Positions 1 to 9,156 of a DNA stretch of 64,000 nt are shown here, piece by piece. Every line of letters starts with the position of its first letter. Position 1 is the stretch's first letter. The DNA lies in the NCBI RefSeq assembly GCF_037080055.1, contig NZ_JBAOJI010000005.1, forward strand, positions 62,001-126,000, read 5' to 3'. The notes below the pieces were generated by a model. It saw only the letters and a program-made list of their open reading frames with translations, did no database searches and had not been told where the DNA came from. The stretch comes from Halovenus sp037080055. GTDB lineage: Archaea; Halobacteriota; Halobacteria; Halobacteriales; Haloarculaceae. The position numbers and the translations under genes were made by a program.

Positions 1-576
1 AAGCGCGACAGCGCCCGGATCGAGCACCAGATCGATCGCGACGACCATCGCGGCGACAGCGGGGACGCGAACGACTCTCGCGCTCGCTCGCTCGCCGAGC
101 AACAGAACACAGAGCAAGTAGCTGTTGAGCACCAGTGGAATGAAAAACAGCGGCAGTGCCCACGGAATCGTTCCGCCGACCATCGGCCCCAGCGACACCT
201 CGTAGCTGAACTCGCCGTATGGGAGCCCGGTTGTCGCGCCCACGTACTCGATGCCGTAGGTGTACGCAACGAGTGTCGACAGTGCGATACCGGCCCGACG
301 ATCGACGAGTGGCGCGAGGCCACCGATCAACGGCAACCGCATCACTGCGACGCCACAGAGTACGAGCCACGGGTTAAACGAAAGCGGTGCGGGGAGCAAC
401 CCCTCCGCGCTGGCCAGGAGCAAGACTGCGCCGACGACCGGGAAGACGACAGCGATGGTAAATCGATTTTCGGCGACGAGGGCATCGAGGCTGTGCTCGA
501 AGGCTCGACGGTCCGAGACCATCCGGCGAAGCAGTTCCCGAGTCGTTCGGTCGCCCGAATCGGACGTTTCAGGCAT
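1..576 (-). CDS. cruF: CruF-like C50 carotenoid 2'',3''-hydratase (partial, 3' end outside window)
   Basis: The visible 192 codons encode a polytopic membrane protein with segments typical of CruF, including GPMVGGTIPWALPLFF and a DLVLDPGAVAL motif at the window edge. CruF (bisanhydrobacterioruberin hydratase) adds water to the end groups of the C50 carotenoid, the last step to bacterioruberin in the cell membrane. The ATG at 576 overlaps the end of lyeJ by 8 nt, so the two are translationally coupled. The order crtD-lyeJ-cruF is the standard haloarchaeal bacterioruberin operon and supports the call. The C terminus lies beyond the left edge; no frameshift is seen in the visible part. Confidence 0.88.
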   Translation of the reverse strand, partial: MPETSDSGDRTTRELLRRMVSDRRAFEHSLDALVAENRFTIAVVFPVVGAVLLLASAEGLLPAPLSFNPWLVLCGVAVMRLPLIGGLAPLVDRRAGIALSTLVAYTYGIEYVGATTGLPYGEFSYEVSLGPMVGGTIPWALPLFFIPLVLNSYLLCVLLLGERASARVVRVPAVAAMVVAIDLVLDPGAVAL

Positions 577-1453
577 AGACCAGCCTCCAGATTGCAGCCA
601 TCGTCAGCGCCGCCCCGGCGGCCGTGTTGAGAATCGGGAACCACCAGTACGCGCGGTCGATGTCGACGGATGCGAGGACAATGCCGGCGATAAAGACCGG
701 ATAGACTCCCAGCACGACCGCAAAGAAGGGATGCACAGCACCCATCAGCGCCGCCGATCCGAGCCAGCAGCCAGCGCAGTACACCAGCGTCCGGCCGTGT
801 CCCAGGACCGTCGCTGTCGTCTGGATTCCAGCCTCACGGTCCGGTTCGATATCCGGGATCGCCGAGAAAGTGTGCATCCCCATCGTCCAGAGCCACCCGC
901 CGGCGATCACCAGCACTGGCGGCAGTTCGCCGGTGAGCGATCCGTACGCGACCAGTCCCGGCATGATGTACAGGCCGTTCGAGACCGAATCCAGAAGTGG
1001 CGTCGTCTTGAACCGGATCGGCGGCGCGCTGTAGGCCGTCCCGAGTAGCAAGAAGCCGGCGAGCGGGCCGCTTCCGGCCGGCGGGAGGATCGGAACGAAC
1101 GCGAGGCTCAACATCGCCGAGACCACCACGACCGCCGTCACCAACCAGCCACCGCGGTAGCGGACTTCTTTGCCCTCGTCGGATTTTTTCGGGTTCTCGT
1201 CGTCGATATCCGCGTCGAACATGTCGTTGATGCCGTACAGAAAGACATTCGCGGGGACGAGGAAGTACGCGAATAGCGCGACCGAAAGCGGCGTGAAATA
1301 CTCCGCCGTCGAACTGGCTCCGTACGCGACGCCGACCACGACTGGTCCGGCCAGATAGAACCAGAAACGAGGCCGGGAGAGCCAGAACAGGTAGCCGACG
1401 AAGGACTGCTCGGAGGGGGCAAGCCCGCTCAGTCGGTCGCTGACATCTGTCAC
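569..1453 (-). CDS. lyeJ: Lycopene elongase, UbiA-family prenyltransferase
   Basis: The 294-aa protein is an integral membrane UbiA-family prenyltransferase with about eight hydrophobic helices. Both Asp-rich motifs are visible: NDMFDADIDDENPKK near residue 75 and DIEPDREAGIQT near residue 200. LyeJ adds C5 units to both ends of lycopene, giving C50 precursors of bacterioruberin. The start is a GTG at 1453, 52 nt downstream of the crtD stop; the end overlaps cruF by 8 nt. The operon partners separate it from other UbiA proteins such as digeranylgeranylglyceryl-phosphate synthase, so specificity is inferred from family plus context. Confidence 0.92.
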   Translation of the reverse strand: MTDVSDRLSGLAPSEQSFVGYLFWLSRPRFWFYLAGPVVVGVAYGASSTAEYFTPLSVALFAYFLVPANVFLYGINDMFDADIDDENPKKSDEGKEVRYRGGWLVTAVVVVSAMLSLAFVPILPPAGSGPLAGFLLLGTAYSAPPIRFKTTPLLDSVSNGLYIMPGLVAYGSLTGELPPVLVIAGGWLWTMGMHTFSAIPDIEPDREAGIQTTATVLGHGRTLVYCAGCWLGSAALMGAVHPFFAVVLGVYPVFIAGIVLASVDIDRAYWWFPILNTAAGAALTMAAIWRLVYA

Positions 1454-1505
1454 GGTACTGTGTCAGTCGTCCAGTCTCTTTACGCTTCCCGATTCAGCCG
1501 ATCTG

Positions 1506-3008
1506 TCACCGAGTCAGGACGGCCTGATCCTCTATCAGCGCATCCGCAGCGTGCTGGCCGCTAATCAGACACATCGGCACGCCGATGCCCGGCGTCGTAA
1601 AGGAGCCGGTGAAATACAGTCCGTCGACCGCCGACGAGCGATTCGAGGGTCGCAACAGCGCTGTCTGGCGAAGCGTGTGGGCCAGTCCGAGCGCGGTCCC
1701 TTCCGTGGCGTTGTACCGGTCGACGAAATCCGACACCGAGAACTGCTCTTCGACGACGATCCGGTCGTGGAGGTCAACGCCCGTGTTCTCGGCGATATCG
1801 TCGAGAATCTTCTCGCGGTACTGGTCGCGGACTCCGTCGCCGTCGGCCAGTCCCGGCGCAATCGGGACGAGCACGAACAGGTTGCTGTGGCCCTCCGGTG
1901 CGACGCTGTCGTCGGTCTTCGAGGGCACACAGATGTAATAGGCCGGTTCGTCGGGCCAGGAGGGGTCGTCGAAAATCTGCTCGAAGTGGCCGTCCCAGTC
2001 CTCCGGCAGGACGAGCGTGTGGTGTTCGAGCGGTTCGACATCACCCTCGACGCCCATGTAGAGGAGATACGCCGAGGGAGCGTAGGTGCGCTTCTCCCAG
2101 TACTCGTCGTCGTACTGGCGTTCGTGTTCCGGCATGAGGTCTTGCTCGACGTGTGCGTAGTCGGCGTTGACGACCACGTTGTCGGGGGTGACCGTCCGCT
2201 CGCCGCCCTCGATGTCGATCAGGAAACCGTCCCGACCTTTCGTGAGACTGGTCACCTCGTTGCCCGTCTCGTAGGTGACGCCGAGTTCTTCGCCGAGTTC
2301 GACGACACCGTCGACGACTGCGCCGAGGCCGCCCTCGGGGTAGTAGACGCCGAGGTTGAAATCGACGTGGCTCATGATGTTGTACAGTGCTGGGGTGTTC
2401 TTCGGCGCCCCGCCGAGGAAGACCAACGAGTACTGCATGATCTGCTTGAGCTTGGGGTTCTCGAAGTAGTCACCGACATAATCGTCCATCGTACCCGTAA
2501 GCTGGAGACCGATCGGAGCGGCTTTCATGACCTCGGGATCGACCCAGTCGCGCAGCCGCGAGCGGTCCTCGTAGACGAATTTCTCCATCGCGGTCTCGTA
2601 GTGGGTCTGGCTCGTGTCCAGATACTCCTCGAAGCGCTCGCCAGCACCCGACTCGTAGGACTCGAACAGCTCGCGCATTTCGTCGCGGTCGCCGCGGATG
2701 TCGACTGTGTCGCCGTCTTTGAAGAACATCCGGTAGTGTGGATCGAGGCGTTCGAGGTCGTAGTAATCAGACGGCTCGTGGTCGAAGTGAGCGAAAAACC
2801 GCTCGAAGACGTCGGGCATGAGATACCACGACGGTCCCATGTCGAACTTGAAGCCGTCGCGTTCGAGCCGACTTGCCCGGCCGCCGAGTTGGTCGTTCTT
2901 TTCGAGCACCCGCACGTCAGCGCCGGCGTCAGCCAGATAACAGGCCGACGAGAGACCGCCGAATCCGCCGCCGACGACTGCAACCGTCTTTCCGGACAAC
3001 GATGTCAT
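1506..3008 (-). CDS. crtD: Carotenoid 3,4-desaturase (phytoene desaturase family)
   Basis: This 500-aa FAD-dependent oxidoreductase starts with a dinucleotide-binding fold (VVGGGFGGLSSACYLADAG, residues 11-29) and ends with the conserved CrtI-family FAD segment GSFTTPGIGVPMCLISGQHAA. As first gene of crtD-lyeJ-cruF it is assigned as the 3,4-desaturase acting on dihydroisopentenyl-dehydrorhodopin intermediates on the way to bacterioruberin, rather than the phytoene desaturase CrtI that makes lycopene. Length fits the family. On the minus strand a TATA-like element at 3029-3041 lies about 27 nt upstream of the ATG, consistent with a leaderless transcript of the operon. Confidence 0.9.
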   Translation of the reverse strand: MTSLSGKTVAVVGGGFGGLSSACYLADAGADVRVLEKNDQLGGRASRLERDGFKFDMGPSWYLMPDVFERFFAHFDHEPSDYYDLERLDPHYRMFFKDGDTVDIRGDRDEMRELFESYESGAGERFEEYLDTSQTHYETAMEKFVYEDRSRLRDWVDPEVMKAAPIGLQLTGTMDDYVGDYFENPKLKQIMQYSLVFLGGAPKNTPALYNIMSHVDFNLGVYYPEGGLGAVVDGVVELGEELGVTYETGNEVTSLTKGRDGFLIDIEGGERTVTPDNVVVNADYAHVEQDLMPEHERQYDDEYWEKRTYAPSAYLLYMGVEGDVEPLEHHTLVLPEDWDGHFEQIFDDPSWPDEPAYYICVPSKTDDSVAPEGHSNLFVLVPIAPGLADGDGVRDQYREKILDDIAENTGVDLHDRIVVEEQFSVSDFVDRYNATEGTALGLAHTLRQTALLRPSNRSSAVDGLYFTGSFTTPGIGVPMCLISGQHAADALIEDQAVLTR

Positions 3009-3028
3009 TGACTCTCATTACGACGGGA

Positions 3029-3041
3029 TCGGCATAAAGGA
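3029..3041 (-). promoter_or_regulatory. Putative TATA box of the crtD-lyeJ-cruF operon
   Basis: Read on the minus strand the segment is GTCCTTTATGCCG. Its centre is about 27 nt from the crtD ATG, the distance expected when an archaeal transcript begins at or next to the start codon. No clear Shine-Dalgarno sequence precedes crtD, which agrees with leaderless translation. Confidence 0.45.
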
Positions 3042-3135
3042 CCGCCTTCCCCGCTGCTCTGCCGGGTTCTCAGAACGGCTCGCTCAGATGTTCTCCTCGG
3101 GGAAGTCTTTGTACGTGCGGCCCGTCTACTATGGT

Positions 3136-3300
3136 ATGCTCGGACTCCGATACTTTAGCTGCGAGCGCTGTGGGACTGTCTACGCGCTGCCGGAGACACC
3201 CTCCCAGTGTGGTCGGTGTGAGTGCGACCGGCTTTCGGAACTCACTGCCGAGGGCCGAGCCGCTGCGTACTTCGCACCGGTGGACGACCAATCTCCGTGA
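3136..3300 (+). CDS. Small CxxC zinc-finger protein
   Basis: A 54-aa protein with two Cys pairs: CERC at residues 9-12 and a closely spaced CGRCEC cluster around 26-31, as in the many small zinc-finger proteins of haloarchaea. The ATG at 3136 was preferred over an upstream in-frame ATG at 3088 because the upstream 16 codons look like non-coding sequence. It lies between the divergent crtD promoter and mgtE. Function is unknown; a nucleic-acid or protein-interaction role is only the general expectation for such proteins. Confidence 0.55.
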   Translation: MLGLRYFSCERCGTVYALPETPSQCGRCECDRLSELTAEGRAAAYFAPVDDQSP

Positions 3301-3347
3301 TGAACGCACCAAAATTACTTGTGCGTCCTGGCTGACCGCTGTGTACA

Positions 3348-4592
3348 ATGGAGGAGTTGGACGATGTCCAACTGGCGATTGCGAACTCCCCGGAGCCAGC
3401 CGAGGAGTTCGATCGACTCTCGCGTGAGCGCAAACGCGATCTGTTCTTTCGGTTTCCGCAGTCACTGCAGCAGTCGCTGGTCGCCGAGATGAACACCGAC
3501 CAACTGCAATCGTTCGTTCGTCGACTGGATCCCGACGAACTCACCGACGTACTGGCGCTGGCACCGGAGGACCGTCGCGAGCAGGTTCTCCGGCAACTCG
3601 ATCAGACCCGCCGCGAAAAGGTCGAGTATCTGCTCGGCTTCGAGGCCGAGAGTGCGGCGGGGCTGATGCGGCTGAACTACATTACCATCGATATCGAACG
3701 GGGCCTCGACACTGTCGCCGAACGAGTCAGGAAACACGAAGCGAAGACCGGCGAAGTCCCAACGATTCTGGTCACGGACAACGGTGACCTCGCGGGGCAA
3801 CTCCCCGGCCAGGTGCTGGCGATGGCCGACGGAAAACCGGTCGATCTCGCCGAGCACATCCGCGCAATTCCGTCGGTTCCCTACAACGCGCCGGATACGA
3901 CTGTCGCCGATGTCTTCCGGGACAACCCCGAGAGTGCGGTCGTCGTGCTGGACGAGGACGGCGCTATAATCGGGGTCATCTACGCCCAGGATCTGCTCAG
4001 AGTCGTCGAAGAGGAGGCGACGGGGGCACTCTACGAGTTCACCGGCGTCAAAGAGGAGGAGAGTATCCTCGACGGGCCGTTCACGAAGGTCAAATACCGG
4101 TATCGGTGGCTGATCATCAACCTCGGGACGGCCTTTCTCGCGGCGGGGATGGTCGGATTCTTCGAGGACACGATTGCGGCCTTTACGTTGCTCGCGGTCT
4201 ACATGCCCGTCGTCGCCGGGATGGGCGGCAACGCCGGAACACAGTCGATGGCCGTCACTGTTCGCGGGATTGCGCTCGATCAGATCACCCTCGCGACCGG
4301 TGGTCGGGCGATCATCAACGAGGCGATCGCCGGCGCGGCCAACGGCTTCATCACGGGCGTGTTGGTCGCCGTGATTGCGTCGGTGTTCAACCAGAGCCCA
4401 CTCTTGGGGCTGGTGCTCGGTGTCTCGATGGTGCTGAACCTCATCATTGCGGGCTTTTTCGGGACGATCATTCCACTCGCGCTCGACAAGATCGGCAAGG
4501 ATCCAGCCACGTCGGCGACAATTTTCATCACGACTATGACCGACGTGCTCGGGTTCTTCATTTTTCTTGGACTGGCACAGACGGTACTCTGA
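3348..4592 (+). CDS. mgtE: MgtE-type magnesium transporter
   Basis: The 414-aa protein has the full MgtE layout: an N-terminal helical MgtE_N domain (about residues 1-105, with repeats ending in Asp-Glu-Leu), a CBS-domain pair (about 110-230), and a five-helix membrane domain from about 255 to the C terminus with the signature GGNAGTQS. MgtE is a gated Mg2+ channel in the cytoplasmic membrane whose cytosolic domains sense intracellular Mg2+. It stands alone on the plus strand; an AT-rich AAAATTACTT element at about 3310-3320 lies near 30 nt upstream of the start. It is slightly shorter than bacterial MgtE. Confidence 0.93.
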   Translation: MEELDDVQLAIANSPEPAEEFDRLSRERKRDLFFRFPQSLQQSLVAEMNTDQLQSFVRRLDPDELTDVLALAPEDRREQVLRQLDQTRREKVEYLLGFEAESAAGLMRLNYITIDIERGLDTVAERVRKHEAKTGEVPTILVTDNGDLAGQLPGQVLAMADGKPVDLAEHIRAIPSVPYNAPDTTVADVFRDNPESAVVVLDEDGAIIGVIYAQDLLRVVEEEATGALYEFTGVKEEESILDGPFTKVKYRYRWLIINLGTAFLAAGMVGFFEDTIAAFTLLAVYMPVVAGMGGNAGTQSMAVTVRGIALDQITLATGGRAIINEAIAGAANGFITGVLVAVIASVFNQSPLLGLVLGVSMVLNLIIAGFFGTIIPLALDKIGKDPATSATIFITTMTDVLGFFIFLGLAQTVL

Positions 4593-4698
4593 TCGGCTGT
4601 GCTATCCGTTTGACACACACGAACCGAGACACAACGTTGATTACTGTTTCCGGAGTGTAATACGGTATGATCTGGTCTTCTCTCGGTGGTGAGCCGCT

Positions 4699-7044
4699 GT
4701 GAGTGGCGACGAGGAACTCGCAAAGGACCTCGGCTTACTCGCAGCGCTGACCATCGGCATCGGTACGATGATCGGCGCTGGGATTTTCGTGCTCCCGGGA
4801 ACCGCCGTGGCTCGGGCCGGACCGCTCGCCGCTGGGACCTTCGTCCTCGGTGGTGTTATCGCCATCTTTACCGCCCTGTCGGCCTCCGAACTCGGAACGG
4901 CAATGCCGAAATCCGGCGGCGCGTACTTCTACGTCAACCGCGCGCTCGGCCCGCTCTTTGGGACAATTACCGGTTGGGCGAACTGGCTCGGCCTGGCTTT
5001 CGCCTCCGCCTTCTACATGTACGGCCTCGGCGAGTACGTCAACACGCTGATCGGACTCGGCCCGCTCGCGCTGGGACCGATCACGTTCGAGGCCGCGCAG
5101 GTGATCGGACTGATCGGTGCCCTGTTTTTCATCGCGGTCAACTACCTCGGCGCGAAAGAGACCGGCGGCCTTCAGATCGTCATCGTCTCGATTCTGGTGG
5201 CAATTCTCACCTTGTTCACCATCGTCGGCCTGTTCAACGCCGATCTCGAAAGCCTCCGTCCGCTCGCGCCGCCGGGCGCTGCGGGTGAAGTCCTCCCCGT
5301 CACCGCTATCGTCTTCGTCTCCTACCTCGGCTTCGTCCAGATCACATCCGTCGCCGAGGAGATCAAAAACCCCGGCCGGAACCTCCCGCTCGCTGTCATC
5401 GGCAGCGTCCTGATCGTGACGACTATCTACGCGCTGTTTCTGGTCGTGTTGCTGGCGGCTGTCCCGACCGAACTCGTCTCGGGCAACGACACCGCAGTCG
5501 TCGAGTCCGCGGAACTGCTCTTCTCGCAGTACGGCGGATTCGGCGTCACCTTCGGCGTGGTCGGTACCGGAATGCTCCTGTTCGGCGGCCTACTTGCGAC
5601 GGCCTCCTCGGCAAACGCCTCGATTCTCTCCTCGTCGCGGATCAACTTCGCGATGGGTCGGGAGAAGATCATCACGCCGAGCCTGAACACCATCCATCCG
5701 CGATTCGGGACGCCGTATCGCTCGATTGCGCTCACCGGCTTTTTGATCCTCGTCTTCCTCGCACTCGGCAACCTCGAACTGCTGGCGACCGCCGGCTCAG
5801 TCCTTCATTTGGTCGTCTACGGCCTGCTCAACCTCGCGCTGATCGTGATGCGTGAGGCCGAACCCGAGGGATACGACCCCGACTACGAAATCCCGCTGTA
5901 TCCTGTTGTTCCGATCATCGGTGCAGTAGCCTCTTTTGCTCTGATCGCGTACATCAGACTGTTCGTGATCGGGCTCTGCGCCCTGCTTGTCGTCTTCGCC
6001 GCACTGTGGTACTTCCTCTACGCCCGCCAGCGCGTCGAGGCCGCCGGCGTGCTCGGTGACTGGGTGCTCTCTCGTTCGGAGGATCTGCCGGACGCCGCCG
6101 TTTCGGCGGCGACCTCGGTTCAGCCGGAAGCGAACGACTTCCGCGTGATGGTGCCGCTCGCCAATCCTGCACACGAGAAAGACCTCGTTCGCCTCGGGGC
6201 GGCACTGGCCCGCGAACGAGAAGGGACCGTCGTCGCGGTGAACATCGTCGAAGTGCCCGACCAGACCTCACTCGAAGCCGCTCGGGACCAGCAGGAGTAC
6301 GAGGCTGCCCACCACCTGCTCGAACAGGCCGAGAAGGATGTCCAGTTCTACGGGGCCGATGTCGAGACACACGTCGTGCTCTCGCACGACCCCTTCGAGG
6401 AGATTTTCGGCGCGGCCCGCCGGTACGGTGCCGACATGACGCTGATGGGTTGGGGGCAGAACTCCCACGCAGCGGGGCCATCGACAGGGATCGTCGACGA
6501 ACTCGCTCACTCGCTGCCCTGTGATTTCCTCGTCTTGCGGGATCGAGATTTCGATACCTCCCGCATTCTGCTGCCGACCGCTGGCGGCCCGGACTCCGAT
6601 CTCGCCGCGGCGGTCGCCCGCGCGCTCAGAGATCAGGCTGACGCCGAGGTGACGCTGCTTCACGTCGCCGACGACGAGCAGCAGGGCCGACAGTTCCTGC
6701 GGTCGTGGGCCGTCGAGCACAATCTCCCCGAGGCGGAGCTACGTGTCGACACCGGCGATGTCCAGAAGCGGATCGCCGCGGCGGCCGACGACGCGACGCT
6801 TCTGATCATCGGCGCGACCGAGAAGGGCCTGCTCTCGCGGCTCGTCCGCGGCTCTCTGGTCCTCGACGTGCTCGAAGAGGTCGACTGTTCGGTGCTGCTC
6901 GCCGAAAAGCGACACAAGCGGACGCTTCGCGAACGCCTGTTTGGCTCGAAAGACGGCCCGGACTACGACAACACTGGTGTCGAACCCGAACCGTCGACGC
7001 CGGACGTTGACGACGAGTCACCGGACGGTTCGCCCGAAGCCTGA
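4699..7044 (+). CDS. APC-family amino-acid permease fused to two UspA domains
   Basis: A 781-aa fusion. Residues about 8-440 form a 12-helix APC permease with the substrate-loop motif GIGTMIGAGIFVLPG near the N terminus. The remainder is cytoplasmic: one UspA-like domain at about 475-605 (starts FRVMVPLANPAHEKDLVRL) and a second at about 610-735 (RILLPTAGGPDSDLAAAV), then an acidic tail. Family knowledge suggests amino-acid import, possibly cationic amino acids, gated by ATP or stress signals bound to the UspA modules; the substrate cannot be read from sequence. The start is a GTG at 4699. Such fusions are frequent in haloarchaea. Confidence 0.88.
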   Translation: MSGDEELAKDLGLLAALTIGIGTMIGAGIFVLPGTAVARAGPLAAGTFVLGGVIAIFTALSASELGTAMPKSGGAYFYVNRALGPLFGTITGWANWLGLAFASAFYMYGLGEYVNTLIGLGPLALGPITFEAAQVIGLIGALFFIAVNYLGAKETGGLQIVIVSILVAILTLFTIVGLFNADLESLRPLAPPGAAGEVLPVTAIVFVSYLGFVQITSVAEEIKNPGRNLPLAVIGSVLIVTTIYALFLVVLLAAVPTELVSGNDTAVVESAELLFSQYGGFGVTFGVVGTGMLLFGGLLATASSANASILSSSRINFAMGREKIITPSLNTIHPRFGTPYRSIALTGFLILVFLALGNLELLATAGSVLHLVVYGLLNLALIVMREAEPEGYDPDYEIPLYPVVPIIGAVASFALIAYIRLFVIGLCALLVVFAALWYFLYARQRVEAAGVLGDWVLSRSEDLPDAAVSAATSVQPEANDFRVMVPLANPAHEKDLVRLGAALAREREGTVVAVNIVEVPDQTSLEAARDQQEYEAAHHLLEQAEKDVQFYGADVETHVVLSHDPFEEIFGAARRYGADMTLMGWGQNSHAAGPSTGIVDELAHSLPCDFLVLRDRDFDTSRILLPTAGGPDSDLAAAVARALRDQADAEVTLLHVADDEQQGRQFLRSWAVEHNLPEAELRVDTGDVQKRIAAAADDATLLIIGATEKGLLSRLVRGSLVLDVLEEVDCSVLLAEKRHKRTLRERLFGSKDGPDYDNTGVEPEPSTPDVDDESPDGSPEA

Positions 7045-7137
7045 ACCCAAATCTCCCTTCGACTGCGCTGCTGATAGCGACATCTCCGTCGGTCGTACGC
7101 AAGTCTTATGTACATCTCTGTTCATTAGTGTTCAGTA

Positions 7138-7902
7138 ATGACCGATACAGATGGCGTCGCGCCGGCCGTCGAGTCGATTCTCGCGACGGCACGGCAGCGC
7201 GGTGGCGGCGACGAGCGAGTCAGTGTCGAACCACGGTCCCTGCCGGCGGCCATTGAGGCTGCAGAGGCCGATGGGCGAGTCCCAGTCATCTCGGAGATCA
7301 AACCCACCTCGCCGACGACCGACGGCGAGCGCCGGGACGATCCAGTCGAGTTGGCCGAACAGATGGTCGCGGGCGGGGCGACGGCACTGTCGGTGCTGAC
7401 CGAACCCGAACACTTCGGCGGATCGGTCGAGACGCTTCGAGCGGTCCGGGAAGCGGTGGACGTTCCGGTCCTCCGGAAGGACTTCATTCTCCGCGAGGAG
7501 CAACTCGATACCGTCGAGGCGGATCTAATCCTCCTGATCGCTCGGTTCGTGGACGACCTGGACGCGCTGGTGACGGCCGCGCGTGACCGCGGCTTCCAGG
7601 TGCTCGTCGAGACCCACACTGCGAGCGAGGTCGAGACAGCAGTCGAGGTGGGGGCGGAGATCATCGGTGTCAACAACCGCGACCTCGCCGAACTGGAAGT
7701 CGATTTGGCGACGTTCGAGTCAGTCGGGCCGGCAGTCCCCGACGAGACGACGCTGATCGCAGAGAGCGGGATCACCAGTATGGACGATGTCGAGCGGATG
7801 CGAGCGGCCGGAGCCGATGTCCTGCTGATCGGCTCGGCGATCATGGACGGCGATGTGACGGCGAACACCCGAAGGCTAACCACCACAGAGACGGAGTCAT
7901 AA
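7138..7902 (+). CDS. trpC: Indole-3-glycerol phosphate synthase
   Basis: The 254-aa TIM-barrel protein carries the TrpC hallmarks: EIKPTSPT (residues 52-59, catalytic Lys), LRKDFI near residue 116, GVNNRDL near 178 and IAESGI near 205. It converts carboxyphenylaminodeoxyribulose phosphate to indole-3-glycerol phosphate in tryptophan synthesis. It is the first gene of trpC-trpB-trpA; trpB begins 4 nt after its stop. A TATA-like TCTTATGTAC at 7104-7113 lies about 28 nt before the ATG, indicating a leaderless operon transcript, and two TGTTCA hexamers (7119-7124 and 7129-7134) sit between. Confidence 0.95.
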   Translation: MTDTDGVAPAVESILATARQRGGGDERVSVEPRSLPAAIEAAEADGRVPVISEIKPTSPTTDGERRDDPVELAEQMVAGGATALSVLTEPEHFGGSVETLRAVREAVDVPVLRKDFILREEQLDTVEADLILLIARFVDDLDALVTAARDRGFQVLVETHTASEVETAVEVGAEIIGVNNRDLAELEVDLATFESVGPAVPDETTLIAESGITSMDDVERMRAAGADVLLIGSAIMDGDVTANTRRLTTTETES

Positions 7903-7905
7903 CCA

Positions 7906-9156
7906 ATGAGTACGGATAGCAAGTTTGGCGAGTACGGCGGACAGTACGTGCCGGAGGCGTTGATGCCGGCGATCGAAGAACTCACAGATGCCTACGAGCG
8001 GTACGTCCTCGAAAACGAGGATGGCTTCATGGACGAGTTCCGCGAGCGAATGGCCGATTTCGGCGGCCGACCGCTCCCACTGCAGCGCGCGGATCAACTC
8101 TCAGAGCGCTACGACACCGAGGTTTATCTGAAGCGGGAGGATCTACTGCACGGCGGCGCACACAAGTTGAACAACGCGCTGGGTCAGGTATTGCTGGCGA
8201 AGTACATGGGCAAAGAGCGGATCATCGCCGAGACTGGCGCGGGTCAGCACGGCACCGCGACGGCGATGGCGGCGGCCCACCTCGATATGCCCTGTGAGAT
8301 CTACATGGGCGAGACCGATATCGCCCGTCAGCGACCCAACGTCTTCCGGATGCGGACCAACGGCGCGGAGGTCAACCCGGTCACGACCGGCCGCGGGACA
8401 CTCAAAGAGGCAATCTCGGAGACGATGCGAGACTGGGCGCGGACCGTCGAGAACACTCACTACGTGATCGGCTCGGTCGTCGGCCCGCACCCCTTCCCGT
8501 CGATGGTCCGGGATTTCCAGTCGATCATCTCCGAAGAGGCCCGCGAGCAGATTCAGGCGAAGACCGGCGACTTGCCGGACAGCGTTCTCGCCTGCGCGGG
8601 CGGTGGCTCGAACACGATGGGGATGTTCCACAACTTCGTCGAGGACGACTCCGTGGATTTGTACGCCGTCGAGGCCGGCGGCTCTTCGCTCTCTGTCGAC
8701 GAAGAGGAGGGCGTCGCGCCAAACTCCGCCTCGCTGTCGACCGGCGAAGAGGGGGTGCTCCACGGTGCCCGCACCAAACTCCTGCAGGACAGCGACGGCC
8801 AGATCATGGAGTCACACTCCGTCTCGGCGGGGCTGGATTACGCCGGTGTCGGCCCGGAACTGGCCCATCTCGTCGACGAGGATCGGGTCACGCCGGTCAA
8901 CGTCGACGACGACACCGCGCTGGAGGCGTTCCACCGACTTTCCCAGGACGAGGGAATCATCCCCGCGCTGGAGACGGCCCACGCCTTTGGATACCTTGAG
9001 GAACACCATGACGAACTCGGCGAGACCGTGATCGTCAACGTCTCCGGCCGCGGCGACAAAGATCTGGAAACCGTCATCGAGGAGACGGGCAACCGCGATC
9101 TCGACAACGCGCCCGACATGAGCATCTTCCGCGAAATCGGAGGTGGGATGCTATGA
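7906..9156 (+). CDS. trpB: Tryptophan synthase beta subunit
   Basis: A 416-aa PLP enzyme of the TrpB1 type. The PLP lysine lies in GGAHKLNNALGQ (about residues 84-95), followed by ETGAGQHG and the phosphate-binding glycine loop CAGGGSNTMG. It condenses indole, channelled from TrpA, with serine to make tryptophan. The start follows the trpC stop by 3 nt and the end overlaps trpA by ATGA, so the three proteins are made in a coupled way. Length is normal. Confidence 0.97.
   Translation: MSTDSKFGEYGGQYVPEALMPAIEELTDAYERYVLENEDGFMDEFRERMADFGGRPLPLQRADQLSERYDTEVYLKREDLLHGGAHKLNNALGQVLLAKYMGKERIIAETGAGQHGTATAMAAAHLDMPCEIYMGETDIARQRPNVFRMRTNGAEVNPVTTGRGTLKEAISETMRDWARTVENTHYVIGSVVGPHPFPSMVRDFQSIISEEAREQIQAKTGDLPDSVLACAGGGSNTMGMFHNFVEDDSVDLYAVEAGGSSLSVDEEEGVAPNSASLSTGEEGVLHGARTKLLQDSDGQIMESHSVSAGLDYAGVGPELAHLVDEDRVTPVNVDDDTALEAFHRLSQDEGIIPALETAHAFGYLEEHHDELGETVIVNVSGRGDKDLETVIEETGNRDLDNAPDMSIFREIGGGML

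Noticed and set aside
1551..3011. 486-codon open frame antisense to crtD
   Set aside because: It mirrors the GC-rich third positions of crtD. The translated product is Val/Asp/Arg-rich without motifs, while the opposite strand encodes a clear enzyme in an operon.
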